Shown piece after piece: positions 51,013-60,371 of a DNA stretch of 64,000 bases; positions within the stretch are counted from its first letter, which is position 1, and the number at the start of each line of letters is the position of its first letter. Location of the stretch: assembly GCA_025462725.1 (NCBI GenBank), contig JAOAPE010000013.1, positions 1 through 64,000 on the forward strand, in the 5' to 3' direction. The notes beneath the pieces are model-generated. The model had not been told where the DNA came from and searched no databases. It saw only the letters and a list, made by a program, of their open reading frames with translations. Both the position numbers and the translations under genes were made by a program. The DNA comes from Terriglobales bacterium (GTDB lineage Bacteria > Acidobacteriota > Terriglobia > Terriglobales > Acidobacteriaceae).

Positions 51013-52389
51013 TTATTTCTGGGGCCTTAAGAAAACTAGGCAGATCCCATCCCATTCGGAATACCCGAGCCCGTTCGGAGGGGAGTTTTTCATGGCAACG
51101 ATGCCTAAATTGGTTGGGTAAAGCGGGAACCTGTTCTGCAGGTATAGTCGAATTAAAATAGCCCGCCGCCAGGACGACGACAATGCATCCGCCGGGTCAT
51201 TCGCCGGATCAGCCCCATTCGAATATCCTTCGATGACGATTGGACGGTCGAAAACCGACTCGCCAAACTTGTAGATCGCGGCATCCAACTGTTTCTTCCC
51301 TTCGCTCGACAGTACCTCGGAATTGCCTTCTCTTATGAAAAGCTCTTTTGCGGACAACCATGCTCGCTTATTTTCTGGATTAGTGAACAGGCGATCTTTT
51401 CTATAATTTTCGGGCGAGAGGTTGGTCAGGCTGTAATAGCCGCGATGGTTGAAGTAACCGCGAAAGAGGAAATTGTGCTTCAGCGCTTCCGTATCCTCAG
51501 TCATGTTGGCGCTGGCCACATTCACGTTTGATAATGTCTCTCTTACGTTTGTGCCCGCGTCAACCCCGTGCTTGTCCGGTTTCGTTGCCGCCGCAACCGT
51601 CTGGTGGACTTGCTTTGAACTATCCTTGATGTTCGCCGCTGCATCTCTTGCGGAGGTGATGGTTTCGTCAACTTTTTTGGTCACGCCGCGGGACTGAATA
51701 TCTGCTGCCATGTCATCGACTCGGCCTGATGCTTTATGGAGAGCAGCCGTCGCTTCTTTCGCATTTGTGACTGACTGGCGTATGTTCGACGCCACGGTCT
51801 CGTCCTTAAGCAGCATGCCGGCCGGGCCACGGCCCTGCTTCAGTCCAACCACCAAGTCATTGGCGTTCCCAACTGTGGTCTCGACTCCGTCCAACGTTTC
51901 ATCAACTTTCGCGCCAACCTTATTCACGTTTATATCTGCATCTTTGAGCAGCACTAAACCGTGTTCGAGCAGCTTCGACATGTCGACTGGTTCCCGGCTC
52001 GGAAGCGTCGAAAGTGGAGCCGCAGCCTTTGCCTGCGGGCTTCCGGCGCCAACGAGCAGATAGCTCCCACCAACCACTCCTTCGGTTGCGATCGTTGCGA
52101 CGGAATCGGTGCGCACTAGGCCACGCAGGCGTTCGGTGATTTGAAGCTTGATGCGAAAACGCGATAAAGGAGAATCAGGGACCCCTACTTCGGCGACTTG
52201 TCCCGCGTCCATTCCGGCAACTTTCACCTTGGTACCCTTCGTGAGCCCACTCAAATCCTTAAACTCCGTATAGAACTCGACGTGTCGTGCGAAGGCTCCG
52301 TGCCGCTTTCCGATGAGGAATATTCCGATCGTAAAAAGCGTTAGCCCTATCAGGACAAACATTCCGATGAGGAAATTACGATTAGCCAC
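51013..52389 (-). CDS. MCE (MlaD-like) substrate-binding protein with OmpA-like C-terminus
   Basis: I chose the GTG at 52389, with GGAGG 9 nt upstream, because the open frame further up overlaps the ATPase and has no similarity. The 458-residue protein has an N-terminal membrane anchor (about 6-26) and one MCE domain (about 32-118, LTKGTKVKVAGMDAGQV). Long helical repeats follow (about 150-320), then a C-terminal region (about 350-458) with EVLSSEGKKQLDAAI and VIEGYSNG resembling an OmpA peptidoglycan-binding domain. MCE proteins shuttle lipids between membranes. Confidence 0.85.
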   Translation of the reverse strand: MANRNFLIGMFVLIGLTLFTIGIFLIGKRHGAFARHVEFYTEFKDLSGLTKGTKVKVAGMDAGQVAEVGVPDSPLSRFRIKLQITERLRGLVRTDSVATIATEGVVGGSYLLVGAGSPQAKAAAPLSTLPSREPVDMSKLLEHGLVLLKDADINVNKVGAKVDETLDGVETTVGNANDLVVGLKQGRGPAGMLLKDETVASNIRQSVTNAKEATAALHKASGRVDDMAADIQSRGVTKKVDETITSARDAAANIKDSSKQVHQTVAAATKPDKHGVDAGTNVRETLSNVNVASANMTEDTEALKHNFLFRGYFNHRGYYSLTNLSPENYRKDRLFTNPENKRAWLSAKELFIREGNSEVLSSEGKKQLDAAIYKFGESVFDRPIVIEGYSNGADPANDPADALSSSWRRAILIRLYLQNRFPLYPTNLGIVAMKNSPPNGLGYSEWDGICLVFLRPQK

Positions 52390-52435
52390 TTTCCAATCCT
52401 CCGCTCGCGAACACTTGGTTTCGCGCGGCTCAATC

Positions 52436-53182
52436 TCAGGATGAGAGAGATATGAGCTGGCGAGCGGTCTCGTTGTCGCTGCTCTCAACCTCAGCAGCAG
52501 TCCCATAGGCGACCAGATGTCCGTGATCGAATACCACAAATCGGTCTCCGACGCGCCTGGCGCCATGCACATCATGAGTAACCATGATGAGGGTCGTCTG
52601 ACGCTCTGTCTTTTGTTGCAGCAGCAACTCGTCAATCTCCGATGCGGTGATCCGGTCCAGGCCGCTGACGGGTTCGTCCGCGAGCAGAATCTTTGGCTCG
52701 AGCACCAACGCCCGCGCAAGCCCGGCACGTTTGCGCATCCCTCCCGAGAGTTGCGATGGCATTGTTTTCTTGTCGGCGGCCAAACCGACTTCCCTGAGTA
52801 CCTTGACCACCATGGAGTCAATTTCCTCCTGGGATTTGCTGGTCAAGCGAGCCAGCGGAAGCGACAGATTTTCGTAGAGAGTAAAAGAGTCGAACAAAGC
52901 CGCATCCTGAAAGAGAAATCCGATCTTTCGACGCACGCGGGAGAGTTCCTCAGTTTTCAAGGTTGTAATCTCGTCTTGCTCGATCCAGATCTTGCCCGCA
53001 TCAGGCCTTAAGAGCGCAATGATGAGCTTCAGCGTCACACTCTTGCCCGTTCCGCTTCTGCCGAGGATGCAGAGCGCCTCGCCGGCAGCTACATTGAACG
53101 ACACTTCGTGCAGAACTTCCTTAGCGCCGAACGATTTCGAAACGCTCTGAAAAAACACAGCCGTACTGTCGTCAGGATTCAT
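52436..53182 (-). CDS. ABC transporter ATPase (MlaF-like)
   Basis: The 248-residue ATPase has Walker A GRSGTGKSV, signature QLSGGMRKRAG, Walker B ILLADEPVSGLD and the switch His in MVTHD. The LSGGMRKRAGLARAL form is typical of Mla/Ttg2-type lipid transporters. It energises the MlaE-like permease, whose 3' end it overlaps by 4 bp (ATGA). A gap of 46 bp separates it from the MCE gene. Confidence 0.93.
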   Translation of the reverse strand: MNPDDSTAVFFQSVSKSFGAKEVLHEVSFNVAAGEALCILGRSGTGKSVTLKLIIALLRPDAGKIWIEQDEITTLKTEELSRVRRKIGFLFQDAALFDSFTLYENLSLPLARLTSKSQEEIDSMVVKVLREVGLAADKKTMPSQLSGGMRKRAGLARALVLEPKILLADEPVSGLDRITASEIDELLLQQKTERQTTLIMVTHDVHGARRVGDRFVVFDHGHLVAYGTAAEVESSDNETARQLISLSS

Positions 53183-53940
53183 AATGCAGTTCTAGGAAAC
53201 GCAACGGCAATGCATTGGACTAAGACCACGTCGGACACAATGATCAACAGCGAACATAGAACCACAGAATTCGTCGCAGCCTTTCCAACCCCTTGCGCCC
53301 CTTCGCTCGTGGTATAGCCAAAGTACGACGAGACTGCTCCGATAATGAACCCGAAAACAGCCGTCTTAAGAGTCGGCGGAACAAAGTTCGCCCAATCCAA
53401 TGAGGCGAAGGCACGCTCGATGTAAAGGTGCCAGGAGATCCCTGACGCAGCGTATTCGGCGACAAAGCCCGCCACGAGTCCGGAGAAGTCCATAATCAAC
53501 GTCAGCAGCGGCAGGGCAATTACACAGGCGAGAACCCGCGGCACGACCAGGAACTTGAAAGAGTCGATAGAGAGGGACTCGATCGCGTCAATCTGTTCGG
53601 TAACCCTCAAGTTGGCTAAAACCGCTCCTATACCAGAGCCGACGCGGCCCGCCATGAGCAACCCAGCCACTAGAGGCCCAATTTCAATAAAGAACCCGAG
53701 GGATTGCACAGTCGGGATCTCCGCCGTCGCACCGAATGTAACCAGGGTGCTTCGAGTGTGAAGCGTCATCACAGCTCCTAGCGCAAACCCCGAGGCAACG
53801 ATAAGAGGAACGGACCTGGAACCGATCTCGGCCAGCTGGATCCAGAACTGTTCCGCCTCAAACGGAGGACGGAACAAGTCTGCGATGGCCCGCAAGCTAA
53901 AAACACTAACGTCCCCAACGAATTCAATTGCGTTCGTCAA
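53179..53940 (-). CDS. MlaE-like permease of a lipid ABC transporter
   Basis: The 253-residue membrane protein has the MlaE pattern: FWIQLAEIGSRSVPLIVASGFALGAVMTLH and GRVGSGIGAVLANLRVTEQIDAIE, with about six membrane segments. The start is a TTG at 53940 that overlaps, as TTGA, the stop of the decayed ligase end just upstream, suggesting it was once translationally coupled to that gene. With the ATPase and MCE protein it forms an inner-membrane lipid transporter complex. Confidence 0.92.
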   Translation of the reverse strand: MTNAIEFVGDVSVFSLRAIADLFRPPFEAEQFWIQLAEIGSRSVPLIVASGFALGAVMTLHTRSTLVTFGATAEIPTVQSLGFFIEIGPLVAGLLMAGRVGSGIGAVLANLRVTEQIDAIESLSIDSFKFLVVPRVLACVIALPLLTLIMDFSGLVAGFVAEYAASGISWHLYIERAFASLDWANFVPPTLKTAVFGFIIGAVSSYFGYTTSEGAQGVGKAATNSVVLCSLLIIVSDVVLVQCIAVAFPRTAL

Positions 53941-54025
53941 CTTACGGCCCGTTCCTGATGAGCCCAGAAGCGCTCACGCAAAATCCTCTTGAATACTTTG
54001 CGGAGCCGTTCTTCGGTAGCTCGTC
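53937..54025 (-). pseudogene. Decayed 3' end of a second AMP-dependent acyl-CoA ligase gene
   Basis: This segment reads, after restoring one lost base, DELPKNGSGK, then KRILRERFWAHQERAVS and a stop. It aligns with the intact ligase end (FPKSGSGKILKRVLRDRFW...RAVS, 54397-54480) at both DNA and protein level, including the identical last four residues. A 1-bp deletion (TTTGCGGAGCC against TTGCCGGAGCC) shifts the frame, and nothing upstream of about 54025 matches. Only some 27 codons of a tandem ligase copy survive. Its stop overlaps the mlaE-like start. Confidence 0.65.
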
Positions 54026-54396
54026 ATCCGAATGTTGCGATGCATTGAGCAGCTCCTGATCCTTGCGACCGCTACTCCATGTGGAGTTGTGATTGCGGAG
54101 AAAGGGTTGCTTTGGTGTGCCTACCAACAGTCGTGAGCAGAAATTGCGAGAACACCAGCGCTCTTCGGTGCGTTTAGACGGGCAGAACCTGTTCGATGCT
54201 TTTACGGCATTTAACTGCAAGATGAAGAGTTCTCAACTACCGACGATGTAAGTCTTTGAAATGGGAGGCGTAGTAAAGCGCAAGAGTTTGGCCAGAAGTT
54301 GTGCCAATGAAATGCCAACACCTGACCAGTTAGTCAGCAGTTCGAATCCGATCCACAAAGGGGAGATCCTCAACTTACCGCTCTCTGCTGATTTCC
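54026..54396. other. Spacer between decayed ligase end and intact ligase
   Basis: These 371 bp show no gene or clear repeat. Given its place between a truncated copy and an intact copy of the same gene type, it is probably debris of the lost ligase or of the event that duplicated it. I could not align it to the intact ligase by eye. Confidence 0.45.
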
Positions 54397-55896
54397 TCAA
54401 CTCACGGCACGTGTTTGACGAACCCAGAAGCGGTCGCGCAGAACTCTCTTCAATATCTTGCCGGAGCCGCTCTTGGGGAACTCGGTGTCCAGGAACTCGA
54501 TGCGGCGCGGGACTTTGTAAGTCGCGAGACTCTGCCGGCAATGCGCGACTACTTCGTCGGCGGTGAGATTCATTCCAGGCTTCAGCACAACACAGGCCAT
54601 CACCAGCTCGCCCCACTTAGGATCAGGTATTCCGAACACTGCGGCCTCGCGAACTGCCGGATGGGCATAAATAACTGCTTCGACTTCACCGGAGTAAACA
54701 TTCTCACCTCCGGTGACAATCATGTCTTTCAAGCGGTCCAGGATGTAGAAATACCCCTGGGAATCCTGATAGCCGATGTCGCCGGTGCGAAACGAGCCAT
54801 CTCGAAATGCAAGCGCAGTGTCCCCCGGATTATTCCAATACCGCCGCATGATGTTGGCGCCGCGAGCCACCAATTCACCTGGCTTTCCAGCTCCGACTTG
54901 CTTCCCTGATTCGTCTGTGACCTGCACATCGATGCCAGGGCAAGGGCGGCCGCAGGACAAAAGCCGGTCCTGCGTATGCTCCTGGTCCTGAAGACCGGTG
55001 AGGAATCCGGTCTCGCTGAGTCCGTAAACCTGGACCAGTTTTACAAGCGGCAGAAGCCCCCTTGTGCGCTGGATGAGTTCGGGTGCCATTGGAGATCCGC
55101 CGTACGCGAGAACCTCCAGGCTGCTCAAGTCGTAGTTCCTAGCGTCCGGGAACTGAGTCAGCAAATTGATCATCGTCGGAACTAACACGGTGTGGCTAAC
55201 GCGCTCGCGTTCGACGGTCTCACAGAAGCTCTGCGGGCTGAACTTTGGAATCGTCAACTGGCGCGCGCCGAACGCAGGCGCCGCGAACATCGCGGGGAAG
55301 TCGGCGATGTGAAAAATGGGCGCGGCATGGAGATACACGCCGCCTTCCGTGTATCGCATCCAGTAATTGAAGTTATGGATATTAGCAAGGATGTTAGCGT
55401 GAGTCACCATCACGCCCTTGGGCCGACCCGTCGTGCCACTCGTGTAAATGAGAGCCAGAATCGCTTCCGGGTCATAAACAACGTTGGGAGGAGGATCGTT
55501 TCTGGTTTCCAAAGGATCTTGATCGATAACCCGTTGCCAGGATGTCCGCACGGTTGGGGTCGGCAACGAGGAATGACGGACCAGCCCACGTGGAGTCGCA
55601 TCGGCGAGCACCCGATCAATTTCCGCCAAGGAGAGGCGAGTGTTTAGCGGAACCGCTATGACTCCGAGCCAGCTGCACGCGTAAACCAACTCGATGTACT
55701 CGGGCCAGTTAGGCAAAAGAATCGCGAGCCGATCTCCAAGGTTGAAACCATGCGCGCTGAGCGCGGCCGCTACACCCTTAACACGATTCTCAAGCTCGGA
55801 GAAAGATAAGCGAACGCCCTCGGGAGCGAGCGCTGTCCGCGCCGAGTAGTATCGGGAAGCCCTTCCAAGTGAATGGACGTAGATCATCGCTTGCAC
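54397..55896 (-). CDS. AMP-dependent acyl-CoA ligase
   Basis: The 499-residue enzyme has the AMP-binding loop YTSGTTGRPKGVM (about residues 150-162), YGLSETGF, TGDIGYQDSQGYFYILDR and the C-terminal catalytic Lys in SGSGKILKR. It activates a carboxylic acid to the acyl-adenylate and then the CoA thioester. It is the last intact gene of the eight-gene catabolic unit, 44 bp after the dehydrogenase gene. The substrate cannot be told from the motifs; medium-chain or aromatic acids are typical of this family. An ATG at 55887 is an alternative start. Confidence 0.93.
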   Translation of the reverse strand: MQAMIYVHSLGRASRYYSARTALAPEGVRLSFSELENRVKGVAAALSAHGFNLGDRLAILLPNWPEYIELVYACSWLGVIAVPLNTRLSLAEIDRVLADATPRGLVRHSSLPTPTVRTSWQRVIDQDPLETRNDPPPNVVYDPEAILALIYTSGTTGRPKGVMVTHANILANIHNFNYWMRYTEGGVYLHAAPIFHIADFPAMFAAPAFGARQLTIPKFSPQSFCETVERERVSHTVLVPTMINLLTQFPDARNYDLSSLEVLAYGGSPMAPELIQRTRGLLPLVKLVQVYGLSETGFLTGLQDQEHTQDRLLSCGRPCPGIDVQVTDESGKQVGAGKPGELVARGANIMRRYWNNPGDTALAFRDGSFRTGDIGYQDSQGYFYILDRLKDMIVTGGENVYSGEVEAVIYAHPAVREAAVFGIPDPKWGELVMACVVLKPGMNLTADEVVAHCRQSLATYKVPRRIEFLDTEFPKSGSGKILKRVLRDRFWVRQTRAVS

Positions 55897-55940
55897 TCAA
55901 GAATTCAGATCTCGCTCGTGCGGGGAGCGCTCGCTCTGAT

Positions 55941-56933
55941 TCACGCAACCCGGGGCTGTTTCTCGCTGCTCGCCGTTGCCGCTTCAGATGCCTTCTCGCC
56001 CTTCGCGCGCGTGGCGAGCAACTCCAGAAGCATCGAGTCGCGTTCGCGCTCGAGTTCGTCAATCGAGCGGTTGCCGGCCTCCTTCTGTACGCCTTCGATA
56101 ATCGTTTTCTTGACCTCGGGGCTGAATTCAGTGATATTCCCGAGGTCTTTCCACCAGGTGGAGAGTGGACCCGTGAATTGCTCCATGAAATGTTGAATGC
56201 CTCCTTGGCCGCCACCAAGATGGAACAAGAGATTGGGTCCCATGACACCCCAACGCAGCCCAGGCCCCCAGCTCACGGCAGTATCTGAATCCTCGACATC
56301 CAACACGCCCTGCTCGATGAGGTACACGATTTCGCGATAGAGGGCGGCTTGCAAGCGATTCGCTACGTGGCCGACGACCTCTTTTCGAACATGGATCGGC
56401 TTTTTGCCGATTGAAGTGTAAAACGCGATTGCCCGCTGGACTGTTTCCGGCGATGTCTTTTCGCCAGCGACTACTTCAACCAAAGGAATTACGTGCGGGG
56501 GATTGAAAGGATGGCCAATCACGCAGCGTTCGGGATGTTTAGTGGCAGACTGCATGACGCTCATGGTCAGCCCCGACGAGCTCGAAGCGATGATCGAATC
56601 GGGAGGTGTCGCCGCATCCATGTCGGCGAAGAGCTTGATCTTGAAGTCCTTGCGTTCCGGTCCATTCTCCTGCACAAGGTCGGCCTCCGAGAGCGCCTTC
56701 TTCATATCGGGCGTGAACTGCAGATGCTCGCGGGATGTGTTGGGCGAAAGGCCGATTACCTGCAGATCTTTCCATGCATCATCAACGAACCGGCGCAGGT
56801 TTGCTTCCGCGTTCGGCGCTGGATCGGTTGCGGTGACATTGAGACCACGTGCCAGGTACAAGGCCGCCCAACTCGCTCCAATCACGCCCGTACCGACGAT
56901 CGCTACATTCTGAATCTGCTTGTTCTTTGCCAT
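55941..56933 (-). CDS. 3-hydroxyacyl-CoA dehydrogenase (NAD-dependent)
   Basis: The 330-residue protein has the dinucleotide motif GTGVIGASWA near the N-terminus, the HPFNPPHVIPLVEVV active-site segment with the catalytic His, and a C-terminal helical domain. It oxidises an L-3-hydroxyacyl-CoA to the 3-keto form with NAD+. It resembles carnitine or 3-hydroxybutyryl-CoA dehydrogenases more than the large fused FadB. It lies 21 bp after NDH-2, which could recycle the NADH it makes. Confidence 0.9.
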   Translation of the reverse strand: MAKNKQIQNVAIVGTGVIGASWAALYLARGLNVTATDPAPNAEANLRRFVDDAWKDLQVIGLSPNTSREHLQFTPDMKKALSEADLVQENGPERKDFKIKLFADMDAATPPDSIIASSSSGLTMSVMQSATKHPERCVIGHPFNPPHVIPLVEVVAGEKTSPETVQRAIAFYTSIGKKPIHVRKEVVGHVANRLQAALYREIVYLIEQGVLDVEDSDTAVSWGPGLRWGVMGPNLLFHLGGGQGGIQHFMEQFTGPLSTWWKDLGNITEFSPEVKKTIIEGVQKEAGNRSIDELERERDSMLLELLATRAKGEKASEAATASSEKQPRVA

Positions 56934-56954
56934 GTGATCCTCTCCATTTTTGTT

Positions 56955-58265
56955 TTATGCAGCTGCCGGCTTGCGAGGGGCGACCTCCGCAGCCTTCACC
57001 GGTTGTGATTCATGGTGATTCACAATCAGTCGGGAACCCCTCTGTCCCGTTACATAGGTCCAGGCCCACTGCAGGAAGACTGCTATTCGCAGACTTGATG
57101 TCGCTAGAAACTGCAGGTGCACTGCAGCCCAAGTCAGCCATGCCCCGAACCCACTGGCTTGCACCTTCCAGCTTTGCAGCACGGCAAATCCCTTGCCTAC
57201 TACCGCCATGGTCCCTTTGTCGAAATAGCTGAACAGACCGGGCGTGCTCGTGCCTTCGACTCGGCTCCGTATCACCTTCGCTGCGTATCGCCCTTCCTGC
57301 ATTGCCACTTGCGCGACACCCGGCAGCGGCTTGCCGTTTTCCTCGAGGGATGCCGTATCGCCGATGACGAAAATCTCGGGATGGCCGGGTACAGTGAGGT
57401 CTTTCTGAACTCGTACTCGGCCGGCACGATCCGTGTCGACTTTAAGCCACTTCCCCGCTGGCGAAGGCGCAACCCCCGCCGTCCAGATCACGGTCTTGCT
57501 CGCGATACGCTCTCCAGCTGTCATAACGCCGTCCGCGTCAATAAGGTCAACGCTGTTTCCGAGCCGGACCTCCACACCCAATTTCTCAAGTCTCTGTTTC
57601 GCAGCTTTGGAAAGCTTCTCCGCAAACGTAGTCAGGACCCGCTGCGATTGATCGACGAGCACAATTCTCGCGGAGGCTGGATTGATCCGCCGGAAATCTG
57701 ATTTCAACGTCGTGCGGACGAGCACGGCCAAAGCGCCAGCCATCTCCACACCAGTGGGGCCACCACCGACCAGAACGAAAGTCAGCAAGTCACGGTGGCG
57801 GCTTGGGTCTTCTTCAGCTTCCGCTTGTTCAAACGCCTGCAGGATCTTGTTCCGAGTTGCCACAGCATCAGCGAGGCTCTTCATCCCTGGTGCATACTCA
57901 GCAAATTCGTTGTGACCGAAATAGCTGTGAGTAGAGCCCGTTGCAAGGATTAGATAGTCATAAGCAATTGGCACACCCTCGCGATCTGCATTGCTGACGA
58001 AGATGCACTTGCGCTCTTTATCAACTGCTGTGACTTCTCCCAAGATCACCGTGGTGTTTTTCTGTTTGCGAAGGATCGTGCGGATCGGAGTCGCAATCTG
58101 GCTGGGCGTCAACACTGCTGTGGCTACTTGGTAGAGCAGTGGCTGGAAAAGGTTATGGTTAGCGCGGTCGACCAAGATCACCTGCGCGGGCGTCTTTCCT
58201 AGAGCCTTTGCGGCGGCCAATCCTCCAAAACCGCCGCCGACGATAACGATTCTTGGTTGAGCCAT
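56955..58265 (-). CDS. Type II NADH dehydrogenase (NDH-2)
   Basis: I chose the ATG at 58265, with GGAGG upstream. The 436-residue flavoprotein has FAD motif IVGGGFGGLAAAKAL, the NADH motif VLVGGGPTGVEMAGAL and the second FAD motif FVIGDTAS. The C-terminus carries amphipathic or membrane-associating helices (WLTWAAVHLQFL, AVFLQWAWTYV). It passes electrons from NADH to quinone without pumping protons. Its place inside a beta-oxidation operon is unusual and suggests dedicated NADH re-oxidation. Confidence 0.93.
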   Translation of the reverse strand: MAQPRIVIVGGGFGGLAAAKALGKTPAQVILVDRANHNLFQPLLYQVATAVLTPSQIATPIRTILRKQKNTTVILGEVTAVDKERKCIFVSNADREGVPIAYDYLILATGSTHSYFGHNEFAEYAPGMKSLADAVATRNKILQAFEQAEAEEDPSRHRDLLTFVLVGGGPTGVEMAGALAVLVRTTLKSDFRRINPASARIVLVDQSQRVLTTFAEKLSKAAKQRLEKLGVEVRLGNSVDLIDADGVMTAGERIASKTVIWTAGVAPSPAGKWLKVDTDRAGRVRVQKDLTVPGHPEIFVIGDTASLEENGKPLPGVAQVAMQEGRYAAKVIRSRVEGTSTPGLFSYFDKGTMAVVGKGFAVLQSWKVQASGFGAWLTWAAVHLQFLATSSLRIAVFLQWAWTYVTGQRGSRLIVNHHESQPVKAAEVAPRKPAAA

Positions 58266-58293
58266 CACTTCCTCCGACTTGATCGACTGCTGC

Positions 58294-59079
58294 CTACGCG
58301 ACCTTCGATGCCTGCCCGGATTTTGTGAAATCCGGCTTGCGCTTCTCCAGGAAAGCCGTGAACGCCTCTTTCGCATCGGCGGAGCGCACGCACGCGGAGA
58401 ACGCTTCATTTTCCAATTTCGCTGCTTGCGCAAGCTCCTCGCGTACAGGGCGTCTCATAAGCCTCTTGCAAGCCTGTAGAGCGCCAGCGGGCTTCTCTGC
58501 CAACTTCTGTGCCGTCTCGCTGGCAGCGGCCAGCAGTATCTGGTCAGGAACAACACGGGTCACAAGTCCAAACTCCGCAGCCCGTGCGGCGTCGAAAGGC
58601 AGTCCCAATTCAATCAGCTCCGCCGCGCGGAGGTATCCAATCCGGGCCGGTATCGAATAGCTGCTTCCGAATTCCGGCACGAGCGCCAAATTGACGAACG
58701 GCATCTGAAACTTCGCACTCTTTCCTGCATACACGAAGTCGCAGTGGGTCAGCATGGTGGTTCCGCCCCCAATGGCCGCGCCTTGCACCGCAGCAACCAG
58801 CGGCTTTTCGAAATCGATCAGCGCATGGATCAACCGAGCCTGCGGACTTTCGCCAGGTCCTGGAGGGTTCTTTAGGAAGTCCTCCAGATCATTGCCTGCG
58901 CAGAACGAATCGCCCGCGCCGTGCCAGAGCACGACACGGATCTGATCGTCGTTTGCTGTGGTGTTCAGGAGATCCGCCATAGTGATATACATGGCGGAGG
59001 TCATTGCATTCTTCTTTCCCGGCCGGTTGAGCTGGATGCGAAGAATTCTTCCGGAACGTTCTGTAACAATGTCACTCAT
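58294..59079 (-). CDS. Crotonase-family protein, probably an enoyl-CoA isomerase
   Basis: The 261-residue protein has the crotonase oxyanion-hole region (GAAIGGGTTM), but the first hydratase Glu position is Thr (GGGTTML) and the second reads MPFVNL, not PE. A Glu is present instead in LVPEFGSSY, the position used by delta3,delta2-enoyl-CoA isomerases. It therefore probably shifts a double bond rather than hydrating it. It complements the canonical hydratase two genes upstream. Gaps to its neighbours are 27-28 bp. Confidence 0.82.
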   Translation of the reverse strand: MSDIVTERSGRILRIQLNRPGKKNAMTSAMYITMADLLNTTANDDQIRVVLWHGAGDSFCAGNDLEDFLKNPPGPGESPQARLIHALIDFEKPLVAAVQGAAIGGGTTMLTHCDFVYAGKSAKFQMPFVNLALVPEFGSSYSIPARIGYLRAAELIELGLPFDAARAAEFGLVTRVVPDQILLAAASETAQKLAEKPAGALQACKRLMRRPVREELAQAAKLENEAFSACVRSADAKEAFTAFLEKRKPDFTKSGQASKVA

Positions 59080-59106
59080 CGTTCATCTCCCTTGGGTTCC
59101 TTCCGA

Positions 59107-60339
59107 TCAAGCTGCCGATGGCTGTTTGTGTTCCGGAGGGATCGCACCGCTGGCGCGCAAGCCATCAATGTCGCTACTCGTGAAGCCAAGCTCCTCGAGT
59201 ACTTCCCGGTTATGCTCACCAACCCCCGGAGCTCTTCGAGCGGGTGTTTTCGTCACGCCATGCACCTGAATGGGGCTGCTGATCGTTGAAGTCAGCTTCT
59301 CGCCCGCTCCTTCGAGTGGAACGACGATGTCATTCGCTCGTAATTGCGGATCGTTAACGACTTCCTGCGGCTCACGCACAGCGCCGAAGGGGACATGAAC
59401 TTCGTTGAAGACTTCATACCAATGCGACATTGGCTGCGAACCAAAGATCTCATCGAGCATTGCCGTCAGTTGCGGCCGGTTCTGCGCTATCTTGGCAGGA
59501 TCGGAGAATCGCGGATCCGTCAGGATATCCTCACGACCCATTGCTTTCAGGACCGCTGGTACTTTGTCTGGAGTAGCTACGAGAACGAACCAGGTGCCAT
59601 CGGAAGAGCGATACGTGTTCAAGGCTGCATTTGCGGGATGCGCTCGATCGTGCAGCCCGTAGAAATTCGCACCGGATAGAGCCGCTTGGATGAAGACGCT
59701 GGCCGACCAAACACCTGCTGCGAGGAGCGAAGTGCTGACATAGGATCCTTTGCCGGTGCGTTCGCGACGATAAAGCGCGGTCACAATCGCGGCATAAATG
59801 CAGACCGCAGTCGCGTTGTCACCGCTACCTGCTACCGGCCAGGTCGGCGGCGATCCAGCATCGCGCGTCATGAATAACAAACCGCTTCGCGCCCAGTAGG
59901 CCGTGAGATCGAATCCGGGAAGAGCGGCGTCCGGGCCTTTCTCGCCGAAGCCGGTGAGATCGGCGTAGATCAGACGCGGATTCCAATTCGCGACATCGTC
60001 ATATTCGAGCTTCAATTTCTTACGCGCCGGATGCGGTGTGTTGACGATGAACACGTCGGCCCACTTGGCTAACCGCTCGAGAACCTGCTGCACGCTCGCA
60101 GCTTTCAGATTGAGCGCGACGCCGCGCTTATTTCGATTAGCCAATTGGAAGGGATAAGGCTCTTCTGAACGCGGCTGCGGCGGGATCTTCTGCCCGCTTC
60201 TCCACAGCTCTCCTTCGGGCGGCTCTACTTTGATGACGTTCGCGCCGAAGTCGGAGAGGATCGTAGCTGCACCCGGACCCGCGATGAAGCTTGAGAAATC
60301 GACAACTTTTAAACCAGAAAAAATGTTTTCCGTCGCCAT
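59107..60339 (-). CDS. Type III CoA-transferase (CaiB/BaiF family)
   Basis: I chose the ATG at 60339, with GAGGA about 7 nt upstream. The 410-residue protein has the N-terminal VVDFSSFIAGPGAATILSD segment, NRNKRGVALNLK, and DLTGFGEKGPDA-x-LPGFDLTA containing the catalytic Asp of the family. It moves CoA between carboxylic acids, offering a second way, besides the ligase, to activate the substrate. It lies between the hydratase and the isomerase genes (gaps 32 and 27 bp). Confidence 0.92.
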   Translation of the reverse strand: MATENIFSGLKVVDFSSFIAGPGAATILSDFGANVIKVEPPEGELWRSGQKIPPQPRSEEPYPFQLANRNKRGVALNLKAASVQQVLERLAKWADVFIVNTPHPARKKLKLEYDDVANWNPRLIYADLTGFGEKGPDAALPGFDLTAYWARSGLLFMTRDAGSPPTWPVAGSGDNATAVCIYAAIVTALYRRERTGKGSYVSTSLLAAGVWSASVFIQAALSGANFYGLHDRAHPANAALNTYRSSDGTWFVLVATPDKVPAVLKAMGREDILTDPRFSDPAKIAQNRPQLTAMLDEIFGSQPMSHWYEVFNEVHVPFGAVREPQEVVNDPQLRANDIVVPLEGAGEKLTSTISSPIQVHGVTKTPARRAPGVGEHNREVLEELGFTSSDIDGLRASGAIPPEHKQPSAA

Positions 60340-60371
60340 AGCGTTTCCTCGCAATCAGAAATTTGGATTCT

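Noticed and set aside
52389-52821. N-terminal extension of the MCE gene up to 52821
   Set aside because: The extra 144 residues overlap the ATPase gene in another frame and are Arg/Ser/Cys-rich noise. The GTG at 52389 has a strong ribosome binding site and begins the membrane anchor.
54026-54220. Possible small gene upstream of the MlaE-like gene (minus strand)
   Set aside because: The frame ends in the frameshifted ligase relic and the rest has no recognisable content. I treat it as debris.
58265-58433. Extended N-terminus of NDH-2
   Set aside because: The 56 extra residues overlap the isomerase-like gene and are basic low-complexity. The ATG at 58265 has GGAGG upstream and starts directly at the FAD motif.
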